Below, one piece after another: positions 1-10,013 of a DNA stretch of 17,532 bases. Under the pieces are notes generated by a model, which searched no databases, was not told where the DNA came from, and worked only from the letters and a program-made list of their open reading frames with translations. The DNA comes from Mycoplasmoidaceae bacterium. GTDB lineage: Bacteria > Bacillota_I > Bacilli_A > Mycoplasmatales > Mycoplasmoidaceae. The number at the start of each line of letters is the position of its first letter. The stretch's first letter is position 1. The stretch lies in the NCBI GenBank assembly GCA_024427265.1, contig JAKSVP010000015.1, forward strand, positions 1 through 17,532, read 5' to 3'. The translations under genes were made by a program, and so were the position numbers.

Positions 1-61
1 AAATTGTTATATTTTTAAAGTTTTGGATAATTGATTGAATGCAAAACTAAAAAATAACTTT

Positions 62-86
62 CTTATTTTCATATAATGAAAATAAG
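62..86 (+). promoter_or_regulatory. Lipoprotein promoter within a perfect palindrome (putative operator)
   Basis: A TATAAT -10 box lies at 72-77. It is inside a perfect inverted repeat with 11-base arms, CTTATTTTCAT at 62-72 and ATGAAAATAAG at 76-86, separated by three bases. Transcription would start near 84, leaving a leader of about 13 nt that begins with the AAGGAA ribosome binding site (84-89). No convincing -35 box is visible, as is common in mollicutes. A symmetric site over the -10 box is where a dimeric repressor would block transcription; the operator role is inference. Confidence 0.5.
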
Positions 87-96
87 GAATGAATAT

Positions 97-627
97 ATGA
101 AGAAAATTGTATTACCAATATTAAGTGTTGGAACTATTGTTACAGCTACTATGACAATGGTGCTAACTAGCTGTGGTGCTACAGTTTATCTTGATAAATA
201 TTTGGAAGGTTTTACAGAACTAGATCAGGGTTCTTTTTTTAATGAAACTCCAAGAAAATTGTCTGCTAACAAATTTCATACTGCTTATATTAGTATGGTC
301 ATTGCTCCTGACGAGAAAATAATCGATAATGAAACATATTGAGAATTTATGGTTGTATGCAATATTCATGATCATGAACATATAAAAATCCAGGAAATTA
401 CAGATGCTAGGGTTTGAATTGATAACAAGGAATTAAAGAAAATTCCGTATGAGAAATACATAACAAAACCCGAAAAAGATGAATTTACAATAGTGTCAGT
501 GGGTTCATGACGATTAGAAGGCGGAAAAGGTAATTTAACTGAAAAATCTCAAATGAAAATTAAGTTTAGGATTGAAAATAATATTGAAAATGCATCACTT
601 GTTTTTACGTTTAGAAAAAATCAATAA
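97..627 (+). CDS. Small surface lipoprotein, unknown function
   Basis: This is a 176-residue protein when UGA is read as Trp; in-frame UGA codons occur at 340, 415 and 508 and the gene ends at a UAA. The N-terminus is a lipoprotein signal: two lysines, a hydrophobic core rich in Thr, Met and Val, then the lipobox VLTSC with the cysteine at residue 26, so the mature protein should be lipid-anchored on the outer membrane face. The ATG at 97 is preferred to the in-frame ATG at 76 because AAGGAA at 84-89 is correctly spaced and the ATG at 76 lies in the -10 box. The mature part is hydrophilic with no motif I recognise. The gene stands alone, with a terminator after it. Lipoprotein class is firm; function is unknown. 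Confidence 0.85.
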
Positions 628-658
628 TGTGAAAAAATTTTATGCCAATATATCAATT

Positions 659-683
659 AAAAAAGAGGTTACACCTCTTTTTT
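659..683. terminator. Bidirectional terminator between the lipoprotein gene and gpmI
   Basis: A perfect 11-bp stem, AAAAAAGAGGT (659-669) with ACCTCTTTTTT (673-683), and a 3-nt loop. Each arm gives a T-tract in one direction, so it can end the plus-strand lipoprotein transcript and the minus-strand glycolytic operon. The gpmI stop codon (682-684) lies in the T-run. Confidence 0.85.
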
Positions 684-2187
684 AATACAATGGTTTTTTG
701 TCCATCTCTTTAGGCTTATCAATTCCTAAATATTTTAAGATGGTTGGAGCGATGTTATTTAAAGCTCCATCTTTTAATCTAATGGATTCATCAGTACAAA
801 TAAAGAAAACGGGTGCAGATGAGTGTGTTGTACATGGTCTGCCGTTTTCATCTAACATCTTATCGCAATTTCCATGATCAGATGTAATGAATAATGTATA
901 ACCTTTTTCTTTGGCTGTTACTAGAACTTGTTGTAAACAAGCATCAACTGTTTCAACTGCTAATTTGGTTGCTTCAAAGTTTCCTGTATGACCAACCATA
1001 TCTGGGTTGGCATAATTGCAAACGAAGAAATCAAAGTTAGGCATTTCATCTAGCAAATTAGCTGTTACTTCAGTTGCAGACATTTGAGGTTTTAAATCAT
1101 ATGTTGCTACCTTAGGAGATGGGACAAGAATCTTCTTTTCATTTTTATAATCTAGTTCTTTTCCTCCATCTAAGAAGAATGTAACATGAGCATATTTTTC
1201 TGTTTCTGCAATTCTCAATTGTTTTAATCCAGCATTAGCAATTACTTCACCAAGAGGATGTTCAACTGTTTGCGGTGGATAGATAACAATGTCACTGTCA
1301 ATACCTTCATATCTAACCATTGTAACTAAAGTTAAATTTAAATCTCATGCAGGCGATTGTTCAGTATAAAGTTTAGATTTTTTAAACATATGTGACAATT
1401 GTCTTACACGGTCTTGACGGAAGTTAATAATAAAGACAATGTCATTCTTTTCTAACTTACAATCGGGTGCTAAACCATTGTAAGCAGGAATGATGAATTC
1501 ATCAGTAATTTGTTGTGCACTAAACAAATCTGCAAAATAATCTTCTAGATTAGTGTAGCTTGGACCAACTTGCATCATTGCATCAATTGTTTTTCTAGTA
1601 CGATCTCAATTATTATCACGGTCCATTGCATAGTATCTACCGCTAACTGTACCAATTTTTACTATTTCGCCAAATTCTACGTCGATATCTTGCAAGTCTT
1701 TCATATCATATGCAATACTTCCAACTTGACAGTCACGACCATCGCCAATGATGTGGGCAACGGTTTTAACATTGTTTGTTCCACATTCATTTAGAATTCT
1801 TTGCATATGTGTTAAATTACTATGTACGCCACCATAAGAAGTTAAACCAATAACATGAACTTTAGCATGTTTTTTCTTTGCTAAAGCAATAACTTTTCTA
1901 AAGTTAGGATTGTAAATAAATTGATTATTGTCAATGTCATTATTAATTCTAGTTAATGCAGAAGTAACAGTTCTTCCTGCACCAATGTTTAAATGTCCAA
2001 TCTCACTATTACCAGGTTTGTTTTGAGGCAAACCAACAGCAAAACTACTTGTTTGTAATTTTGAGTGAGGATATTTATTTAATAACATGTCAAAAGTTGG
2101 TGTTTTAGCTTGAGCAAAAGCATTTCCATTTCTTTTGTCATTCAAACCTAAACCGTCTACTATTATTAACCCTACTTTCTTATTCAT
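682..2187 (-). CDS. gpmI: 2,3-bisphosphoglycerate-independent phosphoglycerate mutase
   Basis: The protein interconverts 3-phosphoglycerate and 2-phosphoglycerate in glycolysis through a phosphoserine intermediate and needs two divalent metals (usually Mn). It is 501 residues, close to the usual 505-515, when in-frame UGA codons are read as Trp. The N-terminus has the metal ligand in LIIVDGLG (Asp11), and the nucleophile Ser61 sits in PGNSEIGHLNIGAGR. The C-terminal part has the alkaline-phosphatase-like metal motif TSDHGNCDKM. The start is supported by AAGGAG at 2195-2200. Its first 16 bases overlap the 3' end of tpiA, so translation is probably coupled. It is the last gene of the operon. 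Confidence 0.96.
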
Positions 2188-2906
2188 AAGTTAACTCCTT
2201 TAAGTATGTTGTGAAATTTGTGTGGGCATAAACTTGCCCCACCTATTAACAATCCATCAACATTTTTTAACGTAACTATAGTTAAAGCGTTGGTGTCATT
2301 AACAGATCCACCATATAAAACTGGTGTTTTTTTAACAATACTTTTTATAAAACCACACAAACTACTAATTTCTTTAGTTGTTGGTGTTTTGCCAGAACCA
2401 ATTGCTCATAATGGTTCATAGGCAACAATGCATTTACTTGCATCAACACCAGCAAAAATTGTTTTTAATTGTTTTGCTAATACTTGTTTTGTTTGTTTAG
2501 CGTTGTATTGCTTCAATGATTCACCAATACAAACAATAGGTGTAATCTTATTTTTTAAACATGCTTTAACTTTTTTATTTACTATTGTGTCTGTACAACC
2601 TAAAAACTTTCTTGTTTCAGAATGCCCAACAATAGCATGTTTAATACCAAAATCTTTTAGTTGTCTACAACTAATTTGTCCAGTATAACTTCCTTCATCG
2701 TTCTCACAAACATCTTGAGAAATAATAATGGTTTGCCCCTTTTTAAGATTAGAAGCCATTCCTAATCCTAAAAATGTTGGAGCAAAACCATATACGATTT
2801 TGTTATTTGTAATTTGATGTTTATTAAATTCAGCAAAAAACTTAGTGATATCAGATAAGTTTTTGTTAAGTTTCCAATTTCCCAAAATATATTTTTTGCT
2901 AGTCAT
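2172..2906 (-). CDS. tpiA: Triosephosphate isomerase
   Basis: Interconverts dihydroxyacetone phosphate and glyceraldehyde 3-phosphate. The protein is 244 residues, near the usual 248-255. Visible catalytic residues are Lys12 in NWKLN, His95 in IVGHSETR and Glu164 in AYEPLWAIG, where the Trp is a UGA codon; the phosphate-binding segments YGGSV and GGASL follow. Start is three bases after the upstream mutase stop, with no clear Shine-Dalgarno, so translational coupling is likely. At the 3' end the frame passes through a UGA that overlaps the gpmI start (ATGA) and ends four codons later at UAG (2172-2174). Under the standard code it would end at that UGA, at a more typical family length. Confidence 0.96.
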
Positions 2907-2909
2907 AAA

Positions 2910-4619
2910 TTATCTTGAGTATTTGAAACCTTTCAATACATAGTTTTCAATCTTACCAATATTCATAACGGCTGCTGCTTTCAATTGACCAGCCATTTCA
3001 TTATTGAAGTTAAAGTAAATTTTAAATTTAGGTTCAGTGCCTGAAACTCTAAATTTGATTCATGAATCTTTATTTAAAGTTCAAACTACACAATCTGATT
3101 CTTTTTGATATCATACTTTTTCAATATCATAGTCAAAAAGTTTTCTTTCTTTAATATGTAATGCACGATGCATCATACGTTTTGCATCTTCTTCTCAGTT
3201 TTCAGATTGAATCTTATAACTGAATGTCTGACTAAATGTTGGTTCATATATATCATAGATACGGTCACAAATATAGTCATGCAAATCTGGGAAGTATGCA
3301 TTACCTCTATTCATAATTTCTAGAGCTAAACAAATTGAACCAAATGCATCTTTGTCACGACAAACATTGTGAACTAATGCACCAATAGCTTCTTCAAATC
3401 CTAAAATGAATTCATATCTTTCAGATAATCTATCAATCATATTACCTAATCATTTAAAACCAGTTTTTGTTCTCATAACAACAGCATGGTTTTTAGCAGC
3501 TATACGATCAACATAACTAGTTGATACGTGAGTGGTAATGATTAGAGGTTTCTTTTCAGTAAAACGTTTTCTATTTAAAATGTAATGGCTAAAGATAATC
3601 CCCATTTCATTTCCTCTTAGGAATCTTCAACGGTTAGTCTTTTTAAATCCCATTGCCATTCTATCACCATCTGGATCACAACCAATAATGATGGTAGATT
3701 TTACTTTAGTTGCATATTTGATTACATCAGTGAATGCTTTATCTTCTTCAGGATTAGAAATTGGACATTCTTCGAATAATCCTGAAATGTTAGCATGTTG
3801 AGGATATACATAGACCTTTTTAAAACCTAAACGTTCTAGGAACTTAGGCATTAATTTAGTTGTAGTTCCATGGAAACCAGTAAAAACAATTGGCACATTT
3901 TTAATTGGTGCTTTTGGAGTTAAGAAAGGTTTATCAATAGTTGTTGCTTTGATAACTTCATCAAAGAAAGATTCAGTTAATTCACGATATGGAATATATT
4001 TTGCTTCAGCAGGTTTTCCTTTACGGAAGTAAGCGCTTAAATCAAAGATTTCATTGCTTTGAGGCATGTGCTTAATAACAGATTCTGCTTCTGCTGGTAA
4101 AATTTGAGCTCCTAATGAGTTGTATGCTTTAAAGCCATTATCTTCTTTAGGATTGTGACTTGCTGTGATGTTAACACCACCTTGCAATTTATATTTTCTA
4201 ATTGCATATGAAAGGATAGGTGTTGGCAATAATTTGTTTTCCTGTGGTAAATAAACAATAATTCCCATTTGTCTTGCAACTTCAGCACATTCATTTGCAA
4301 AGACATCTGAATTTAATCGGTTATCGTGAGCAATGAAGATTGCAGGACGATGATGATTCTTAGCTAAAATATGTTTGCAATAACCTACCATCATTTGTTG
4401 ATAAACAAATTTATTCAAATAATGTGTACCTGGTCCCATTTTGCCTCTAATACCAGCTGTACCAAAAGCTAATGGTTTTTTACTAAATGCAATTTTGATA
4501 TCTTCTTCACTCATTTCTTCTAATTGTTGTCTCAAATAAGAAGGCAATGATTTGTTTTTAAATCAATCTTGAGGGTTTGTTGGATCCAATAATGGTTTAA
4601 CTTTAACTTTCTTTTTCAT
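2910..4619 (-). CDS. manB: Phosphoglucomutase/phosphomannomutase (alpha-D-phosphohexomutase)
   Basis: Interconverts hexose 1- and 6-phosphates, supplying glucose 1-phosphate for GalU. The protein is 569 residues, the usual size of the long bacterial type. All four superfamily signatures are present in order: the phosphoserine loop NITASHNPKEDNG, the metal loop GCDPDGDRMA, the sugar loop GFEEAIG and the phosphate-binding loop RVSGTEPKFKIY. Five or more UGA Trp codons lie between them, for example just after the metal loop. Start ATG at 4619 has AAGGAA at 4624-4629. The GFEE loop fits a phosphoglucomutase-type or mixed enzyme; glucose versus mannose preference cannot be settled here, so the symbol follows common mycoplasma usage (pgcA is the alternative). 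Mycoplasma pneumoniae and M. genitalium, from memory, also keep manB near deoD and deoC. Confidence 0.93.
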
Positions 4620-4637
4620 AATATTCCTTAACTTCGT

Positions 4638-4656
4638 ATGGGCACTAGGTGCCCAT
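4638..4656. promoter_or_regulatory. GC-rich hairpin between deoC and the phosphohexomutase gene
   Basis: A perfect 8-bp inverted repeat, ATGGGCAC (4638-4645) and GTGCCCAT (4649-4656), with a 3-nt loop. It lies between the deoC stop and the AAGGAA of the next gene. It is unusually GC-rich for this genome and has no T-tract after it, so it is not a standard intrinsic terminator. It could be an RNA processing or stabilising element, or modulate expression of the downstream genes. The role is inference. Confidence 0.5.
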
Positions 4657-4659
4657 TAA

Positions 4660-5310
4660 TTATTTGTCTGTTACAAGCATTACGCCTTTGCTTGTTCCTA
4701 AACGACTTGCACCTGCTTCAATCATCTTAATAGCATCTTGTTTAGATCTAATCCCACCAGAGGCTTTAATTTTTACAGATGGATCAACATGTTTTTTCAT
4801 TAATGCAACATCTTCTGCTGTTGCTCCGCCAGTTGAAAAACCAGTAGATGTCTTAATAAAATCAGCTTTAGCGTCTGAAACACATTTACAAGCATCAATT
4901 TTATTTTGCTCGTTCAATAAACAAGTTTCAATAATTACTTTTAGTAAAGCATTATTGTTATGACATACTTCTCTAACTTCTTTAATTTCATCAGTGACAT
5001 AATGCAAATCATGTGCTTTTAATGCAGCAATGTTCAAAACCATATCTACTTCTTGCGCACCATTTTTAATTGCATCAAGTGCTTCATCACATTTTGCTCT
5101 AGTTGTCATTTGTCCTAAAGGAAAACCAATAACAGTACAAATTTTTACATCACTATCTTTTAGAAATCACTTGCATAATGGAACATAGTACGGATTTACA
5201 CATACAGAAGCAAAATGAAATTGTTTTGCCTCATCGCAAATTTTTCTAATCATATCTTGATTCGCATCCGCTGATAGTAGCGTATGATCTATGTATTTAT
5301 TTAATTCCAT
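4660..5310 (-). CDS. deoC: Deoxyribose-phosphate aldolase
   Basis: Cleaves 2-deoxyribose 5-phosphate to glyceraldehyde 3-phosphate and acetaldehyde, so carbon from DNA-derived nucleosides enters glycolysis. The protein is 216 residues, normal for the short bacterial form. Catalytic residues are visible: Asp89 in EVDMVLN, Schiff-base Lys153 in DFIKTSTGF and the relay Lys182 in VKIKASGGIR. One UGA Trp codon lies in LCKWFL. The start follows the deoD stop by one base and has AAAGG at about 5318-5322, inside the deoD 3' end. The gene is placed to use the deoxyribose 1-phosphate from DeoD, although no phosphopentomutase is seen apart from the phosphohexomutase next door. Confidence 0.96.
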
Positions 5311-5311
5311 A

Positions 5312-6046
5312 TTAAACCTTTTCTCTAATGATTGACTCTAAAGCAAGTTCAGCCATGTCTCTAAACGTGGTTGCTCTAGCAAGAGCTGACATTGACTCGC
5401 CAGTTTCCATATTGTCACTAACAGTCAATAAGCAAGCGGCTTTACGTTTATGACTCTTAGCTTCTAAGAATAAACCAAAGCCTTCCATTTCTGAAACGCT
5501 TGTTCCGGTTAATTTCTTTGTTCTATCAAAAGTTGAACTGTTATAAAAGAATGTAGCAGAAAAAGCATCTCTTTCTAAATAGACAATGCCTAATTCTTTT
5601 GCAGTTTTTTTAATTAAATCTTTTGATGATTTAGTTGGATAAAAAGTATTTTTAGCATCAGTTTTAACTTTTGTTCAGTGTTTAATTGGAACATCAGATC
5701 AACATGACTTAGCTAAAATAACATCACCTAATTTTGCTTTAGCTGCATTTGTTACACCACAGCTACCAATACGATAAATTACTTGAACATTGTAAAAACT
5801 AAATAATTCATGAGCATAAATGCATATAGAAGGTATGCCCATCCCATGAGGCATGATTGTTACAGGAACACCTTTGTATGTCCCAGTAAATGTTGACATT
5901 CCTCTAACTTGCGAAACTAATTTAGCGTCCTTTAAAAATGTTTTTGCAATTCATTCAGCACGTTTTGGATCACCAGGCATTAAAACACGCTTAGCGATTT
6001 GCTTTGTATGTGCTTCTATATGGGGTGTGGAATTATTAAATGACAT
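5312..6046 (-). CDS. deoD: Purine-nucleoside phosphorylase, DeoD type
   Basis: Phosphorolyses purine (deoxy)nucleosides to a free base and (deoxy)ribose 1-phosphate, a main salvage route in mollicutes, which lack de novo purine synthesis. The protein is 244 residues, slightly longer than the usual 233-239. The NP-I family features are MPGDPKRAEWIA near the N-terminus (phosphate site), IYRIGSCG in the middle, VSEMEGFGLF (substrate-binding Met-Glu) and VSDNMETGE. The last replaces the more usual VSDH, so the catalytic-loop neighbour is an Asn. AGGAG at about 6052-6056 overlaps the stop codon of the lipid kinase gene, and the two genes are 8 nt apart. Confidence 0.95.
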
Positions 6047-6054
6047 ATGCTCTC

Positions 6055-6954
6055 CTACTTATCAACAACAAGTAAATTAATTTTCCCTGGAACAATTTTT
6101 ACGTTGATGTGGTTTTGATGTTCTAGTAAGTTACCATCATATTCAACAACAACATCATTTGCATATAAGTCAATTTCTTTGCAAGTGAATTGTCCTGTTT
6201 CTTTTAATTGTGCTACTTTTCCTTTTTTACATTTTGTTAAAACACTAAGTGTTTTTAAACGGTTAAATGTTTTAACAAACATAACAGAGATTAAACCATC
6301 ATCAACTTTAGCATCAGCAGCAGTAACCATGCCACCACCAACAGTTGTACCATTGTTCATAGTGAATCACATACTTTTAATAGGTGATGTACCATTCTTG
6401 TCAATTGCTAAATCATATTTAAAGCCTTTTCATAACAAAGCTCTAACAACTGTAGCAATCTTGTATTGTGTGTCAGGTTTAAAGTGTTTCATTCTATTTC
6501 TGAAACCAATAACTTCAGCTGACATCCCTAAACCAACTTCGTTGATTGCACGGTATTTGTCATTCAATAGTAAATAGTCGATTTTCTTTTTCTTTGGATC
6601 TTTAGTGTATTTTTCCATTAAAGAAATAGGATCAAAGTTTGTCATCTTTAATGCTTTAACAAAGTCATTGCCAGAACCAAATGGTAAAATACCAATTGTT
6701 ATCTTATCAAAATCAACAATTCCGTTTAGAACTTCATTAACAGTTCCATCACCGCCTAGAATTAAAACAGTTTTGTGATTTGGACCGCTTGATAAGTCTC
6801 TAGCTAATGAAGTTGCATGACCAATATTTTCAGTCATGTGAATAACTACATTAAGATCTTTTTGTGTGGGCAGTCATGATTTTATTTTGTTTAAAGCTGA
6901 TAAAGCATTGCCTTTTCCAGATGTTGGATTGCAAATTAAATGGATTTCTTTCAT
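6055..6954 (-). CDS. Diacylglycerol kinase-like lipid kinase (DagK/YegS/BmrU family)
   Basis: Members phosphorylate diacylglycerol or a related lipid with ATP at the membrane, recycling it to phosphatidate. The protein is 299 residues, normal for the family. Motifs in order: NPTSGKG near residue 9, the ATP-binding GGDGTVNE (67-74), LPFGSGNDF, and near the C-terminus VEYDGN, where many members have DGE or DGD. There is no membrane segment, as expected for a peripheral enzyme. AGGAAA just upstream supports the start. It is the first gene of the minus-strand operon and is divergent from galU. Whether the substrate is diacylglycerol, undecaprenol or another lipid cannot be told from sequence alone. 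Confidence 0.88.
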
Positions 6955-6970
6955 ATAATTTCCTATATTT

Positions 6971-7017
6971 AATTTATATTTATATATAAATTATATAATA
7001 TATAAAACATCGGGAGA
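6971..7017. promoter_or_regulatory. Divergent promoters for the lipid kinase operon and galU
   Basis: For galU a TATAAT lies at 6994-6999, followed by a leader of about 18 nt with GGGAGA at 7012-7017. On the other strand TATAAT reads from 6995 down to 6990, so the two -10 boxes overlap and initiation in both directions at once is unlikely. A 9-bp inverted repeat, AATTTATAT (6971-6979) and ATATAAATT (6984-6992), lies alongside, but the whole stretch is A/T only, so the repeat may be chance. Confidence 0.6.
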
Positions 7018-7023
7018 ATAAAA

Positions 7024-7899
7024 ATGATTAAGGTTACAAAAGCTGTCATTCCAGCTGCTGGATGAGGCACAAGATTACTACCTGCAACTAAGGCAGTTCC
7101 TAAAGAAATGTTACCAATTATTAACATTCCAACTTTACAATATATTGTCCAAGAAGCAGCAGATTCTGGCATTAAAGAAATCTTAATTGTTATTTCAAAA
7201 GGTAAAGAAGCAATTAAGAATCATTTTGCTCCATGCCCTAAACTTGAAAAAGAATTATTAGCTAAGAAGAAAAATGCTTTATTAGCTGAAATTAAGAAAA
7301 TCTCTAAAATTATTAAAATCCAATATGTTTACCAAGATGAACAATTAGGTCTTGGTCATGCTATTGGTTGTGCTAAATCTTTTGCTAAAGGACAACCAGT
7401 TGCTGTTTTATTAGGTGATGATGTTGTTGTTTCAAAAGGAAAAACAGCATTAGCACAATGTATTGATGCTTACTATAGAACCAAAGGTTCTGTTGTTGGT
7501 GTTCAACCAGTCGAAATGAAAGTTGTTAACAAATACGGAATTGTTTCACCAAAAAATAAATCCGAAACAAAAAAGCCATATTTCGCTATTAAAACCTTAG
7601 TTGAAAAACCAGATGCAAAAGAAGCACCAACAAATCTTGCTATTTTAGGAAGATATGTTTTAACTCCTGATATTTACAATGCAATTAAAAAGACACCTAA
7701 GGATAAATCAGGTGAAATTCAAATTACTAACGCATTAAAATACTTAGCTAAAAGAGGCAAAGTGTATGCTTGTAAATTCAAAGGAACAAGATATGATTTA
7801 GGAAATAAATTAGGTATGGTTAAGGCAACAATTGACTTTGCTTTAAATGATCCTGAATTAAAAGCAGATGTATTAAAATTTATACGAGGTAAAAAGTAA
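7024..7899 (+). CDS. galU: UTP-glucose-1-phosphate uridylyltransferase
   Basis: Makes UDP-glucose from UTP and glucose 1-phosphate for glycolipid and capsule synthesis. The protein is 291 residues, typical for bacterial GalU. The nucleotide-binding signature IPAAGWGTRLLPATKAVPKE begins at residue 9; Trp14 in it is a UGA codon (7063-7065). Further family features are QLGLGHA, LLGDDVV (the Asp pair that binds metal and uridine), the VEKP segment and GEIQITNAL. GGGAGA at 7012-7017 gives the start. The stop codon overlaps the galE start by one base (TAATG), so the genes form one transcription unit and are probably translationally coupled. The substrate would come from the phosphohexomutase encoded across the divergent promoter. 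Confidence 0.96.
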
Positions 7900-8867
7900 T
7901 GACAATATTAAATATTGGTGGTGCTGGTTTTATTGGTTCAGTAGCTACAGAATTATTTATTAAAAAAGGACACAAGGTAATTGTTCTTGATGACCTTTCT
8001 ACTGGTTTTAAAAAATTAGTTCATCCACAAGCAACATTTATTAAAGGTTCAATGCTTGATTACAATTTACTTAATAAAATTTTTAAAAAGTATAAAGTTG
8101 ACGTTGTTGCTTTATATGCAGCAAAAATCGTGGTTCCTGAATCAGTTGCAAAACCAAATGATTACTATTTAACAAATGTTGGTGGAACTGCAACAGTTTT
8201 GAAAGCTATGCATGAAAATAATGTTAAAAACATTATCTTTGCAAGTTCAGCAGCTGTATATGGTGTTTGCAAAAAAGTTCCAGTTGATGAAAAATCACCA
8301 ACTAATCCTTGCAACCCATATGGTGCAAGTAAATTAATGTGTGAAAGATTATTGATTGATGCAAACAAAGCCTACAAAACAAATTTTATTGCTTTTAGAT
8401 TTTTCAATGTAGCCGGTGCAAGTGATAGTGGCAAATATGGAATGATGAAGAAGAATCCTTCATTATTGATTCCTGCTATTAATGATTGTGTGATTAAACA
8501 CAAAACAGTTTCTATATTTGGTAACAAATATAAAACTAAAGATGGAACATGTCTAAGAGACTATATCCATGTTTCTGATTTAGCCAATGCAGCTTTAATT
8601 GCTTTAAACCAACTTAAGAAAAATAAATCAGGCATTTATTGTTTAGGTTCAAATAGTGGTTTTACAGTTTTAGAAGTTGTAAAAACCGTAAAAGAATTAG
8701 TTGATAAAAATTTAAAATATGAATTTAAAGCAAATAGACCTGGTGATCCAGATGCTTTAATCACATCAAATAAGAAGGCTTATAAACAACTTAACTGAAA
8801 AGTTAAATATAGTTTAAAAGACATGATTATAAGCGATTATAATTTTAGAAAAACTAAGGTTAAATAA
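7899..8867 (+). CDS. galE: UDP-glucose 4-epimerase
   Basis: An extended short-chain dehydrogenase that interconverts UDP-glucose and UDP-galactose using bound NAD. The protein is 322 residues. The NAD-binding GGAGFIGS is at residues 7-14, the catalytic Ser is in ASSAAVYG (115-122), and the Tyr141-xxx-Lys145 pair is in NPYGASK. RFFNVAGA and CLRDYIHVSDLA are also characteristic. One UGA Trp codon occurs near the C-terminus. No Leloir galactokinase or GalT is present in the window, so the likely job is making UDP-galactose for transfer rather than galactose breakdown. It overlaps both neighbours by one base. Confidence 0.95.
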
Positions 8868-10003
8868 TGGACAAAAAGACTTTAACAATAGTAATTTGTT
8901 GTTACAATTCAACAAACACTATTCTTAACACACTTAGCTCTATTGACATCAAAGAACATAAAGACATTGATGTGTTTTTAATTGATGATGGATCAAAAGA
9001 TGATCTTAAGCAATGTGTTAAAAAGTACTTAACTGAATATCCTGACCGTGTTCATTATTTTAAGAAAGAAAACGGTAACTGAGGAAGTTGCTTAAACTTT
9101 GCCATTAGCAAAGCTAATAGTAGATTCTTATCAGTATTAGACAGTGATGACCAATATAACGAAAAATCATTATCAACAGTTTTAGAAATGCTACTTAAAG
9201 CAAAGCCTGAAACTGATATGATTTTTTGCAACTATGAATTTCACTTTATTAATGAACGTAGCACAAAGATTAATCCAGTTCTAGTTTCAAAAACAAATGA
9301 ATTGATTAAATATATTCCTTATAAAAAAATTCCATTATTCCATTTAATAACAATTCACTCATCTATTTTCTCGCTTGATATTTTAAAATCAATAAACCCA
9401 TTACCAGAAAAAGTGTTCTATTCTGACAATGTCTTAATTTATCAGGCAATGTTAAGAGTAAGGAATGTTGCTTATTTAAACCGTAATGTTTTCTTATACA
9501 AATACTATATTCGTCAAGGAAACCAATCTATCTCTATTGAAAAGTCATTACAAAATTATCATCATTTTGAAATCATTTATGAAAACTTGCTAAAGCAGCC
9601 TTTCATTAAAGATGATAAAAAACGTTTAAAAATTTCAAAACGTTTCTTGACAATTCATATTTATTGATTAATGAGAATTGAAGCATTTGACTATTCAAAA
9701 GATGTTAATACTAGGTCTAACCTTCTAAAAAACTACATTCAGATGTACGAAGATGCAGTAGAAGACAATAATTGTAGTAAGCTTAAATTCCATACATTCA
9801 TGACTGTATTGATAAAAGCAATGCCACGCTTTGCAATGTGAATTACAAGACAAGCACTAAAACTTGTGCGTTCTGGTTTCTTAAAAGCAACAGACTATTC
9901 TAAAGAAAACAGAAAAGAAGCTAAGGCTTTTGCTAAAGCACAACGTAAAGCTTGAAGACAACAACGTAGAGAAAAAAGGAAGCAACAAAAAAATCGCAAC
10001 TAG
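8867..10003 (+). CDS. Family 2 (GT-A) glycosyltransferase
   Basis: The protein is 378 residues. The N-terminal domain is a GT2-type GT-A fold: TIVICCYNS at residues 7-15, LIDDGSKDD (38-46) and the metal-binding LDSDD (91-95). The last ~40 residues are very basic (many Lys, Arg and Gln), and an amphipathic stretch around FMTVLIKAMPRFAMWITRQALK precedes them, so membrane-surface binding is plausible. Position after galU and galE suggests transfer of glucose or galactose, for example to diacylglycerol or a surface polymer; acceptor and sugar are not shown by the sequence. In-frame UGA codons at Trp positions include one in KENGNWGSC. The stop lies in the loop of the terminator. Confidence 0.88.
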
Positions 10004-10013
10004 CGATTTTTTT
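9987..10013. terminator. Bidirectional terminator between the glycosyltransferase and trhP-like genes
   Basis: A perfect 11-bp stem, AAAAAAATCGC (9987-9997) with GCGATTTTTTT (10003-10013), and loop AACTA. It overlaps the stop codons of both convergent genes (TAG at 10001-10003, and the minus-strand TAA at 10012-10014) and provides a T-tract in each direction. Confidence 0.88.

Noticed and set aside
76..96. Upstream ATG at 76 as the lipoprotein start
   Set aside because: It lies inside the TATAAT box and the palindrome, ahead of the ribosome binding site, and would put extra charged residues before the signal peptide.
628..658. Possible small RNA or gene between the lipoprotein gene and the terminator
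   Set aside because: Only 31 bases, with no open frame or structure other than the terminator.
6971..6992. Inverted repeat between the lipid kinase gene and galU as an operator
   Set aside because: Both arms are pure A/T in an A/T-only stretch, so the repeat is not surprising by chance; kept only as a note in the promoter entry.
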